64,000 bases of DNA from Shinisaurus crocodilurus (Eukaryota; Chordata; Lepidosauria; Squamata; Shinisauridae). Below, one piece after another: positions 48,198 through 60,100 of the stretch; within the stretch, counting starts at the first letter, position 1, and each line of letters starts with the position of its first letter. The position numbers and the translations under genes were made by a program. The stretch covers positions 298,546,726-298,610,725 of the forward strand of contig CM037877.1 of assembly GCA_021292165.1 (NCBI GenBank), in the 5' to 3' direction. A model generated the notes under the pieces. It saw only the letters and a program-made list of their open reading frames with translations, made no database searches and was not told the origin of the DNA.

Positions 48198-51100
48198 ATG
48201 GCGATGGCGGGGCCCGGGCCTGGCGGCGGCGGGGCCACAGCGGGCGAGACGAAGGTGATCTACCACCTGGACGAGGAGGAGACGCCCTACCTGGTCAAGA
48301 TCCCCGTGCCCGCCGAGCGCATCACCCTGGGCCACGTCAAGGCCGCCCTCGCCCGGCCCGGCGCCAAGTACTTCTTCAAGAGCATGGACCAGGACTTCGG
48401 GTAGCCGCGCCCGCGGGTCCCGGGGGGGAGGGGCACACGCACCCATCCGGAGAGAAAGGGGACCCAGGCGTCCGGGAGAGGAGAAACACCCCCCCCTCCC
48501 TCGCCAGTCGCCACACATCTCAGCGAGCGCGGAGAGGGGGAGGGACCCAGGCGTCCGGGAGAGAAAGCACAGACACCCACCCATCGCTCACAGTAAAAGC
48601 TGGGAGCCGTAAAAGGGACCCTGGTGTCTGGGAGAGGCAACCCCACCACACAGAGGGGGAAGGGGCCTAGGGGACTGGGAATGGATGCATCCCCCTCCCT
48701 CTGCACCTCACCTCAGGGAGAAAGGGATGCAGATGTCCTGGGGAGGGCATACGTGGCCCAGGTGAGGGCACTGCACTCAGCCACATCTTCCAGAGAGACC
48801 CAAGCATCCAGGAGAGAAGGGGTGCTCGGAGAGGGCACCCCCCCTTCCACCACCGGGCAACGCGAAAGGACCCCCACTTCCCACAGGCAGGCATTGTCTC
48901 CTTGGGCCCTTATTTATTATATTTAATATATTTATACCCTGCCTTTTTTCCTGCAAGGAACCCAAGGCGGCTTACATAATAATAATCCTCCTCCTCCTCC
49001 TCCTCTCCATTTTATCCTCACAACAACCCTGTGAGGTAGGTTAGGCTGAGAGTCAGTGACTGGCCCAAAGTCACCCAGTGAGTTTCATGGCCGAGAAGGG
49101 ACTAGAACCCGGATCCCCCCGAGTCCCAGTCCAACACTCTCACCACTACACCACACTGGCTCTATGTTTATGTCCTGGATTTCCACACACAGAAATGGTG
49201 TCACCTACGCATATGTGCACTTTATTAGCAACCACACAACACATGTGAACACACACCATTACACACACAGAGTGGCATACACCACAACAACCAGCAGTCA
49301 CCGAAAAACAAACACTGGCGCTGAAAACACAAGATCTCACTCATCTATGACTCCGGTTCATAGAGACGCATACAACAAGCACGCAGAAAAGAACACACAG
49401 AGATCTGGGGACAAACTCACACATACAAATGCTCACTCAGCCATCTTCCCTGACGAAAACAAACCCACACAAACTCACACTCTCACTGACACAACAGCCT
49501 GCCATAAGAGAGACAGAAATTCATATTCATACTCCTGCAAACACACACAAACAAACTTATTCAGACCCACAGGAGGGAGGGAGAAAGGAAGGACAGAGAG
49601 ATGGATTAATCAATGGGTGGGTGGGTGGGAGAGAGAGAGACGGAGGGTGGGAGACAGAAAAGAAGGCTGATAGACAGAGGCTGGGGTGGGTGAAGAAAGG
49701 ACGGCAGAGATAAATGTCTGTAGAAGTGGGCCGATGTATAAAAGATGGACTTCAGTCAATTTAGAAACCAATACAAGCAAGCATGTGTCCAGCTCCAGAT
49801 GGAAGGAGGTTTAGACAGATAACGCATCTGTAGGTGGACTGACACATCGGCCCTTTTCACATGGCCTTCTAACTGTACAGGCGAGCTGCATGTATGGAGC
49901 GGGAGGGGGACCACGGCACTGCCCCTGCCGCTGACCGCCAGGCCTCCATCCATCAGTTCTATGTGCACGGCACACAGGCTCTCCCTTGTGATGCTTCTCT
50001 GATGGCATTTTCTCTTCTCTCTGCCAAAGGGTTGTGAAGGAGGAAATCTCGGACGACAACGCCAAGCTCCCTTGCTTCAACGGCAGAGTCGTTTCCTGGG
50101 TATGGAGTTGGCACATCACATCGCATTGGATGCTTGCAGGAATCCCGTGGCCCCCCTAGCCTACCCTTGAATCCCGTAACTGATACTAAGAACCACCGTG
50201 TGACGTGAGACACTGTGTTGGCGAGACACTGTGTTGGCCTTAGACTCCGTTCAAGTCTTCCCTTGGCTGCAGGCCCACAGGAGAAGGCTGTCTGCGTCCG
50301 CATATCTTGATTGTGGGCTTCCCATAGGCATCTGGCCGGCTGCTGTGAGAAAGAGAGTGCTGGATGAGAGAAACCTTTGCGCTGATCCAGCAGAGTCTTT
50401 CTCATGTTCTTAAATTTCTGGCAGCTGGCTTTGGGGGGGTTTCTCTACCCGCCAAGTGTTCATGTGGTGGTGGTGGTGGTGGCCCCTTTGCACTCCTCAA
50501 GTATGCGTCATTGGGGGAGGCGGAATGGTACAGTGCCTTATGTTCTTCTCTTTCCTCAACACAGCTTGTGTCTTCAGAGACCCCCCAGCCTGAGCCTCCT
50601 CCACCACCCCCTCCCATCGAGGTACGACCGGAGCCCTCGCCGCCGCCACCCCCGCTTCCGCCTTTGCCTGTGGAACGGACAAGTGGCATTGGGGATTCCC
50701 GGCCCCCTTCTTTCCAGTGAGTAAGGGGGGATTGGATGCGGGCCTTGGGTGGGTGAGAGAGGCCTCTGGCTAGAGCCGGGTTTCACTATGACATGGGATA
50801 AGGAGAGGAAGAAACATAACTATACAAAGCTGTTGTATTCACAGGCTACATATGTGGGAGATATTTGAGGGGCTCTTATGTCCCCAAGGTCACGTTCAGG
50901 GTGCCCTTTCTCAAGGTTTGAGGGTGGGGCGGTGTTGCTGTGATAGATTCAGCAGTGGGGGGCCTTATTGTTTCCTTTGCAGCCCAAACATCTCTGGCAG
51001 CCATGAGAACCTGGACCATGAAACTGAGACAGAGTCTGTTGTGTCGCTGAGGCGGGAGCGGCCACGGCGCAGGGAGAGCATGGAGCATGGGGGTTAGTGG

Positions 51101-54100
51101 CTGCCTGGGAGCTTGGACTCTTGGGTCCTTACTCCATTGGCTAGAGAGGCGGGGGAACGTGGTGCAGGGGTGTGTCAATCTGACGCCCCTCCCCTTTTTG
51201 CCCCAGGTGGGCACCGATTAAATGGGCAATCGCGGCTGGAGCGGCACCTGGCTGGCTACGAAAGCTCCTCCACCCTGCTCACCAGCGAACTGGAGACCAC
51301 CAGCCTCTGTGACTCGGACGACGACGACACCATGAGCAGGTGAGAGCAGCACCTCTGCCGTCGGCGGCTGGGGTTGTGAGTTCAACATTTTTATTAATGA
51401 CTTGGATCAGGAGGTACAGGGAATGCTTATCAAATTTGCAGATGACACAAAGTTGGGTGGAACAGCTAATACTCTGGAAGACAGAAACAAAATTCAAAGT
51501 GACCTCAATAGGCTGGAGCGCTGGGCCGAAAACAACAGAATGAAATTTAATAGGGATAAATGCCAAGTGCTGCACCTAGGGAGAGGAAACCAAATGCAGA
51601 GTTACAGAATGGGGGGCACTTGGCTCAACAATACTACAAGTGAGAAGGATCTTGGAATTGTGGTAGATCACAAACTGAATATGAGCCAGCAATGCGACGT
51701 GGCTGCAAAGAAGGCAAATGCAATTTTGGGCTGTATTAATAGAAGTATAGCTTCCAAATCGCGGGAAGTGATAATTCCCCTTTACTCGGCACTGGTTAGG
51801 CCTCATCTTGAGTACTGCGTCCAGTTCTGGGCACCTCACTTTAAGAAGGACATAGACAAACTGGAGAGGGTTCAGAGGAGGGCAACAAGGATGATAAAGG
51901 GACTGGAAACAAGGCCCTATGAGGAGAGACTGAAAGAACTGGGCATGTTTAGCCTTCAGAAGAGGAGACTGAGGGGAGATATGATCGCACTCTTCCAGTA
52001 TTTGAAGGGATGTCACACAGAGGAGGGCCAGGATCTCTTCTCGATCATCCCAGTTTGCAGGACACGGAATAATGGGCTCAAGTTACAGGAACCCAGATTC
52101 CACCTAAACATCAGGAAAAATTTCCTGACTGTCAGAGCAATAAGACAATGGAATCAACTACCTAGGGAGGTGGTGGGCTCTCCCAGTCTGGAGGCATTCA
52201 AGGTGCAGCTGGACAGCCATCTGTCAGGGATGCTTTGACCTGGATTCCTGCATTGAGCAGGGGGTTGGACTCGATGGCCTTGTAGGCCCCTTCCAACTCT
52301 ACTTTTCTATGATTCTATGATACCTGTCAGGCCCTTTGCCAAGGAATTGCTTCCCCTCAAGATCCTGGAAAGTGTTGAGGGCAAAGTAGGGCCTCCCCTG
52401 AATCAAGACTGGGCATTGTGTCCTGCACGGGGGCGGGGGCAGTCTTGTGGGCTCCTCACATCCCACAGTCTCTCTACGAAGATTGGGAGGCCAGAAACAC
52501 TCCCCTCTGCCTGCAGCTCTTGGCTCTACAGAGCGTAGTCGTCTTCCTCAAGCTGGGCAAGGAATCGGCATAGGAAAGAAATGTAACCATCCTTTCCCAG
52601 CCTGGGGGTGAACGGGATAGAGGGACATCGACCATCACAGAGGAGGAATCAAGGTTAAGGACAATGCAGAAGGGGATGCAGAAACTGAGGAGATACATAA
52701 TCAGCTGGTAGGAAGCTGAGGTTCCCCCTTTTCAGTGGTGGCCCCTTATTTGTGGAACTCCCTTCCTCGCATGGTATCTTTGGCTCCTCCCTCGCTGTTC
52801 TCTTTTGAGCGGGCCTTAAAGATTTTTTCTCCCCCAATCCTCCTTTTATTAAGAAAGTTGGCTGGATTTGAAATTCTAAATTGTATTGCTCTTACTTTAC
52901 ATCATGTTGAAATTGTCGGGACCGCTGCTCTGAAGTTCTGTACTGACCATTCTTTTGGTTTAATTTTTCAGATATTGGTGTTATTTTAAAATGTTTGTAT
53001 TTTTTACCTCCTTGGGAGGGCTTTGTTTTGAAAGGCGGCATAGAAATCGCTGAAATTTAATACAGTTCTCCCCATCACTGGAGCGAACGTGGCACTGCAA
53101 GTAGCAGAAGGTCCTCCTGCACTCCCCCTTCTGTTGTCAATTGTTATACGGTACTTTAGTTGTATGTTTATTTTTCTCTTAGCCAGGTCAAAAACCTATG
53201 CGAAATGCAAGATATACACAACTTAATTAGATTAGGGTGCAAACCTATGCATGATTAGACAGAAAAAGGTCTTATAACGCCCAGCATTCCCCAGCCAACT
53301 ATGTTCCACAGTCACTTACGGACCCATCGCTAGAGTCTACACAGTATTTTTCTTTAGAATGTCCTCCTCTAAAAATTTTCTTTTTGTAATTATTATTTTT
53401 TTAATCCTGGAAGACAATCTTACTCGGTCACGAGTGATCGCCTAAAAAAAAAAAAGAAAAGTGATCTGAAGGTGGGGGACCTTGAATTGGTCCCTTTGTC
53501 CTGGTCAGATCACTGCCTGCTGAGATTTAGACTGACGGCAACGTTTCCTCTCTGCAAGGGTGGAGACCTATTAAGATGGTCCGCCCCCGGAGGCTAATGG
53601 ATCCGGATGGTTTCCAGACGGCCCTTGGGGAGTTTCCGGCTGATATGGCCGGCAGTTCTGTCGAATCCCTGGTCGATCTCTGGAATTCAGAGATGACCAG
53701 GGTGGTTGGCAGGATTGCTCCTGAGCGCCCTCTCTATAGTAGAGCTTGTACGGCTCCATGGTACACCCTGGAGCTGAGAGCGATGAAACAACACAGGAGA
53801 CGGCTTGAGTGCAGATGGAGAAAAACTCCCAAGTGGATGCAATCGAGCCCTGGTTTGCGCCTACAACCGGGTATATTTAGAGGCAGTGAGAGCGGCAAAG
53901 AAACAACATCTCACTGCCTCTATTCAATCTTCTATTTGCCGCCCGGCTGAGCTTTTTAGGGTTGTCTGGGGCCTCTTACATGCTGGCCTCAAGGACATTC
54001 TGGACCCCTCTGAGGCCCACTGTAATATTTTTGCTAGGCACTTCCAGGAAAAAATCTCTTGCATCCGCCAGGACTTGGACTCCAATGTTAGGGCAGTGGA

Positions 54101-57100
54101 ATCAGGTGAGGTTCCTAGAGCACAGTCTGGTCAAAATTTTTTGCATGAGTTTCAGTTGGTACAGCTCGAGGATGTTGACAAGGTGCTTGGACAGGTTCGT
54201 GCAACCACATCCGTACTGGATCCTTGCCCCTCTTGGCTCATAAAAGCCAGCAAGGAGGGAACAGCCGGCTGGGCCAGGGAGGTGATCAATGCCTCTTTAC
54301 GGGAGGGAGTGGTCCCGGGCTGCTTGAAAGAAGCAGTCGTGAGGCCACTCCTGAAGAAACCCTCCCTGGACCCGGAAGATCTTAATAACTTTAGGCCGCT
54401 GGCAAATGTTCCTTTCTTGGGCAAGGTCCTTGAGTGGGTGGTGACCAACCAGCTCCAGGCACTCTTGGATGAGACTGATTATCTGGATCCATTTCAGTCA
54501 GGGTTCAGGCCTAGTTTTGGCACGGAAACAGCTTTGGTATGATGACCTTTGTCGGGAGAGAGACAAGGGGTGCTTGGGGAATACTGCTCGGCCCCGTGGA
54601 CTCTCCAGTATGGAGTCCCACAGGGGTCAGTCTTATCTCCCATGCTATTCAACATCTACATGAAACTGCTGAGCGGGGTCATCCGGAGTTTTGGAGTGCG
54701 TTGTCATCAGTACGCTGATGACACGCAGCTCTATTTCTCCTTTTCATCCTCAGCCGGTGAGGCTGTGGATGTGCTGAACCAGTGCCTGGCTGCAACAATG
54801 GACTGGATGAGGGCTAACAAACTGAGGCTCAATCCAGACAAGACTGAGATGCTGTTAGTGGGTGGTTCTTCTGACCGGATGGAGGGTGTTCAACCTGTTC
54901 TGAATGGAGTTGCACTCCCCTTGAAGGAACAGGTTCGTAGCTTGGGGGGTGCTCCTGGAGCCATCTTTGTCACTTGAGGCTCATGTTGCCTCAGTGGCAC
55001 AGAGTGCCTTCTACCAGCTCCGGCTGGTGGCCCAGCTACGCCCCTATCTGGACAGGGATAGCCTGGTTTCAGTAATCCACGCTCTAGTAATCTCCAAGTT
55101 AGACTGCTGCAATGCACTCTACATGGGGCTGCCCTTGAATCATAGAATCATAGAAAAGAGTTGGAAGGGGCCTACAAGGCCATCAAGTCCAACCCCCTGC
55201 TCAATGCAGGAATTCAGGTCAAAGCATCCCTGACAGATGGCTGTCCAGCTGCACCTTGAATGCCTCCAGAGTGGGAGAGCCCACCACCTCCCTAGGTAGT
55301 TGGTTCCATTGTCTTATTGCTCTGACAGTCAGGAAATTTTTCCTGATGTTTAGGTGGAATCTAGGTTCCTGTAACTTGAGCCCATTATTCCGTGTCCTGC
55401 AAACTGGGATGATCGAGAAGAGATCCTGGCCCTCCTCTGTGTGACATCCCTTCAAGTACTGGAAGAGTGCGATCATCTCTCCCCTCAGTCTCCTCTTCTG
55501 AAGGCTAAACATGCCCAGTTCTTTCAGTCTCTCCTCATAGGGCCTTGTTTCCAGTCCCTTTATCATCCTTGTTGCCCTCCTCTGAACCCTCTCCAGTTTG
55601 TCTATGTCCTTCTGAAGACTGTTCAGAAGCTGCAGCTTGTGCAAAATGTAGCGGCCAGACTAATCACCAGGACCAAAAGGTCCGAACATATAACACCTGT
55701 TCTGGTCCGCTTGCACTGGCTGCCTATATGCTTCCAAGCCTAATTCAAGGTGCTGGTTTTGACCTATAAAGCCTTACATGGCTTGGGACCACAATACCTG
55801 GTGGAACGCCTCTCCCAACCACAATCTACGCATACACTACGTTCAACATCTGGGGCCTTCCTCCGACTGCCACCTCTACGTGAGGCTTGGAGGGCAGCGA
55901 CAAGGGGGAGGGCCTTTTCTGTGGTGGCCCCCAAACTGTGGAACAACCTCCCCCCTGAGGCCCAACTCTATTATCTTTTCGGCGCCAGGTTAAGACTGTC
56001 CTCTACGTTGAGGCTCTTAATAATTAAATGGTATATGGTGGGGTGGTAAACTGTTTTTGTGGTCGTGTTTTATTAACTTGTTTTAGAGATACTTTAAAAA
56101 TTGTTTTTTTAAAAAAAATTCATAATGTGTTATTATAATTTTAACTGTATTTTATTGTTTGTTTTTAATTATTGTTGTACACCGCCCAGAGAGCTTCAGC
56201 TACTGGGCGGTATAGAGAATGAATGAATAAAATTTTGTGGGGCAGGCGCTGTTAGGGTTCTCTGGGAGAAAAAGCAAAGCCGGTGTCTCTGCCCGAGAGC
56301 AACTGCTGCGCTGGAGAAGGGCAAGTGGACGTTGGCGAGCTGTGGGGCTCCGTGTGCCAAAGGGTTGTGTGATGGAGGGAACAGCAGGCCCATGTTTGTT
56401 CCACCAGGGTGGCAACCCACCTTGTTTTTAACCCTGCCAAACTGCCATGGAGTGTCTTCACCCACTGTCTGTACATCCAAGCTGGCAGGGCCGGTGACAA
56501 GAGCTCTGCGAAGGCCAGCCCCGCAAGAAGCCAGAACTTTGATCAAGCTCAAATGTGTCACTTAAGAACCAAAAGAAGGGAGTTGTCCTGGTTCTGTTGA
56601 GGATTGTACACGGGGTCCTTGCCCATCAGTCTCTATTGAGCCCCCCCCCCCCCCGGGCTTGCCTTGTAGTGTTCCCCTCGCCGTTCCCCATGCGTCTTGC
56701 TGGAGCGTTCTCCAGTGTGCGGCTGGCCTTTCTGCTCTAATCCCCTCCTTAATTTAGTTTGGGGTGGCAGTGTTGAGCCTACAAGCTTGATTGGGGATGT
56801 TCCCTGAGCTCTTTGGGCTGGCTGTCCTCCTTTTGTTTGAATTATTGGGAAAAAAGTCAGTGGGGAAAGCATTCTCCTGCATTTGTAACAAGACTCGTGT
56901 ATGTGTGCTGCTGCTGCTGGGCCCCGAACTGTCTGCTGCTTACATTTCAAGCAGTGTTTGTGTTTATGCCAACTCTGACAACCGGCTCTGCAGCCCAGCC
57001 CCATCAGTGCTCAGGGAGGATCTTGGAAGACAAGAGCCGCTTTTTTCCCAGCTGGCGTCCCGGCCTCACGATACGCCAGCCTTGTGCCTCTCGGCTTGCA

Positions 57101-60100
57101 GCCGGGCTTCAACTTCTGTCCGTCTCTCTTCCCTCGGCAGGTTCAGTAGCTCCACGGAGCAGAGCAGCGCCTCCCGCCTTCTCAAGCGCCACCGCCGACG
57201 GCGGAAGCAGCGCCCTCCGCGTCTCGAGCGGGTCGGTATGGGGAGTGCCAAGGGGGCATGAGGCCTTGGGGCAGAGGGGCTGCTGTGGCAGTGTGTAGCC
57301 TGTCCCATGAGGGGTGGAGGAGGCAGGATCTCTTGTCTGGCACGTTCTGTGGGAAGAGAAGGCGGAAGAATAAATGTCTGGGACGCTCCCTTCGCCTCAC
57401 CTGCCGCCCCTTCTGTACCCCCTTCTTGTTCCAGACGTCATCCTTCAGCAGCGTCACAGACTCTACCATGTCGCTCAACATCATCACAGTGACCTTGAAC
57501 ATGGGTAAGAGCGTGATCACTTTTGGGAGGGGGTGGGGGTGAGAGAGAGAGAGAGAGAGAGAGGGACTTGGAAAGGTCAGGAAGTCAAAATGGGTTATTT
57601 CAAATGTAAAGGAGGAGTGTGTGTGTGTGTGTGTGTGTGAGTACATCCAAACGAGGGAGAGGGCAGAAGTCTGGCCTGGCCAACTGGAGCAAGAAAAGAC
57701 ATTTTTTAAGTTGCAGCAAACAGGCTGCCTTGGCAAGACACAGAATCTCCTTTCTGGGGAGTTTTCATGGAGGCAGCTTGAGGTGTCCAGGGCCCTGTCT
57801 TGGGGGCCGGCTGTAGTGGTGGCCCGCGGAGAATCCTCCCCTGGTCTGCCAATCTCGATGAGCAATCCTAGCCTGAGCCTCTCTTTCCCTCCCTCCCTCC
57901 CTCCCTCTCTTGCCTGGATAGAGAAGTACAACTTCCTGGGCATCTCCATCGTGGGGCAAAGCAATGAGCGGGGCGATGGCGGCATCTACATCGGCTCCAT
58001 CATGAAAGGCGGGGCGGTTGCGGCGGATGGCAGAATCGAGCCCGGGGACATGCTGCTTCAGGTGGGGCCCCTCCCGCCCCGCTCTCTCGGCTTCTCGGGA
58101 GCTGAAAGATACTCCCCACCTTTGTTGGCCTCTCCGCCCTGGGAGTGCCGGGGGGTCTGGAAGTCCACCCCCCGTTCCCTGGATGAGGATGAGTGGGCCT
58201 GGGGGGGGTGGGTGCAGGTGGTCGGGCCGGGCCAGGCCTCTGTGCTTCAAGCGGGCCTCCAAGGACACGTTCCTCTCTCGCCCCCAGGTCAACGACATTA
58301 ACTTTGAGAACATGAGCAATGACGACGCTGTGCGTGTGCTGAGGGAAATCGTCCACAAGCCAGGGTGGGTGCTGCCCTCGCCGGCCTGCTTGAGACTCCT
58401 GTGCATGTGGGGGGGGGGCGGGGGCGGTGCCAGGGGGCCTCGCGTGGCGTTGCAGCAGCCTCTGCCCTGGGCTCACTCCCTTGTTTCCTTTGCAGTCCGA
58501 TCGTGCTGACGGTGGCCAAGTGCTGGGACCCCTCCCCGCAAGGGTACTTCACCCTGCCTCGAAGTAAGTGGCCGGCACCAATCCTGGACCTGCACGGGGC
58601 CAGAGCCCCTTTCTCTGCTTGCTCAGTCAGGCTGTGGCAGGTCCTGCCTGGGACGGGGGCCCCCCAGGGCTGCAGTTCAACCCTGGCCCAGAAGGAATTG
58701 CGTGGAGCTCCCGGTTGATCCGGGCCAGCCCTTCAAGGCCTGAGGTGCTTTGCCAAATGGCAGGGCACAGGCTGCCCCCCGCCCCCCCCGGGCAACTGGC
58801 CCTAGTCCTGGGGGGTGTCGGGTTAGAGCCCGGCGGGCTAGGCGCCAGGGTTCGGGGTCCTCCCGGGAGCCTCCTGAGGCCTCTTGTCTCTGTATCCTGT
58901 CCAGATGAGCCAATCCAGCCCATTGACCCCGCGGCTTGGGTGTCCCACTCGGCTGCCCTGACGGGGGCCTTTGCTGCTTACCCTGGGAGTAGCTCGATGA
59001 GCACCATCACCTCGGGGACCTCCGTCACAGAGACAGAACGTGAGTGCCCCTCGTCGGCCCGCCACACTGATCACTAGGCCGGGCGCGGGGCAGGGAGGAA
59101 GGAGGCGCGCCCTATTCCCGAAACCTCCCTCCTGCGTCTCGGAGCTGCTGCTGGGTTCAACAGCAGACACCTAAGGATTGGGGAAACCTGGACCAGTGTT
59201 AGTGCAATCCAGCACATGGACAGGATGGGACCTCTGGAAAATGCCACGTGTCAGCCAGCAACACCCGCGGCGTTCAAGGCTACTTCCATGATGAGTGTGT
59301 CGTTGGCGGGGTTGGCTGGGAATGATGGCAGTTGCAGTCCGGCACATCTGGAGGGTGCCAGGTTCGGGGAGGCTGTTCCGGAGCATTTTCCATGGTGTCC
59401 CCCATCGAGCACGCGCTCTTCCCTGGGTCACTAGCAGCCGCTGTCTTAATTATTCTTGCACGTCCGTAAAAGAGCTTCCCAGGCTGCCACCCCCTTCCGT
59501 ACCTTCCCGCTCTCGGCACTCCTACCGGTCCCTTTCTGAGACACACGCAACCAAGCGGTGGTACGGTTCCCAGGACGGGAAGCTTGCTCGTGTCAAGTGA
59601 GCGTCACATCTGGTCCTTTAGGAGTTCAGTCCGGGTCTTCATGGTGCTTTCCCCCCCTCCCCGCCTTCCCCCCGCCAGGCTTCGATGACTTCAACCTGTC
59701 CATCCACACGGACATGGCTTCTGTCACCAAGGCGATGGCCTCTCCGGAGTCTGGTCTGGAGGTCCGGGACCGCATGTGGCTGAAGATCACCATCCCCAAC
59801 GCTTTCCTAGGTATCGGGGGCGGGGGGGGGCTCTGCTGCCAAAATAAGGTGGTCCAGCAGCATGGACTTGAGGTCCCCCAAGGCAGGGGTGCAGGACCAA
59901 ATCCAGCCCTCTGGGGGGCTGCACCCTCCCTAACGAAGCCCCTTGGGCAGGCCCCGTCCCTCCCTCGCGGCCTAACCCATGGCTTCCCTCTCCCGCTGCC
60001 CCCCCCCAGGCTCAGATGTGGTGGATTGGCTCTACCACCATGTGGAGGGGTTCCAGGACCGCCGGGAAGCCCGCAAATACGCCAGCAACCTCCTGAAGGC

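Larger units (their letters stand above)
53461..56235 (+). mobile_element. L2-clade LINE with nested CR1 insertion, in DVL2 intron 5
   Basis: ORF2 pieces run from about 53490 (SDHCLL-like end of the endonuclease) through RT and C-terminus to an ACACCGCCCAGAGAGC / GGGCGGTATAGAGAATGA 3' end followed by AATAAA. A CR1 piece (55140-55612) is inserted in the opposite direction between TGAA repeats. Confidence 0.75.

Noticed and set aside
48204..48206. Second ATG as the DVL2 start
   Set aside because: Cannot be excluded: its context is as good as the first and it matches the human MAG start better. The first ATG (48198) was kept because scanning meets it first; the difference is two residues.
47759..48670. 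303-residue open frame overlapping DVL2 exon 1 in another frame
   Set aside because: The DVL2 frame has clear DIX homology; the alternative frame crosses the palindromic MITE and the exon 1 donor and is a GC-rich shadow.
49056..49670. 204-residue Thr/His-rich open frame
   Set aside because: It is translation of an ACACA-rich low-complexity tract beginning inside a SINE in DVL2 intron 1.
53571..53759. Proline-rich minus-strand open frame
   Set aside because: Antisense shadow of the L2-clade ORF2.
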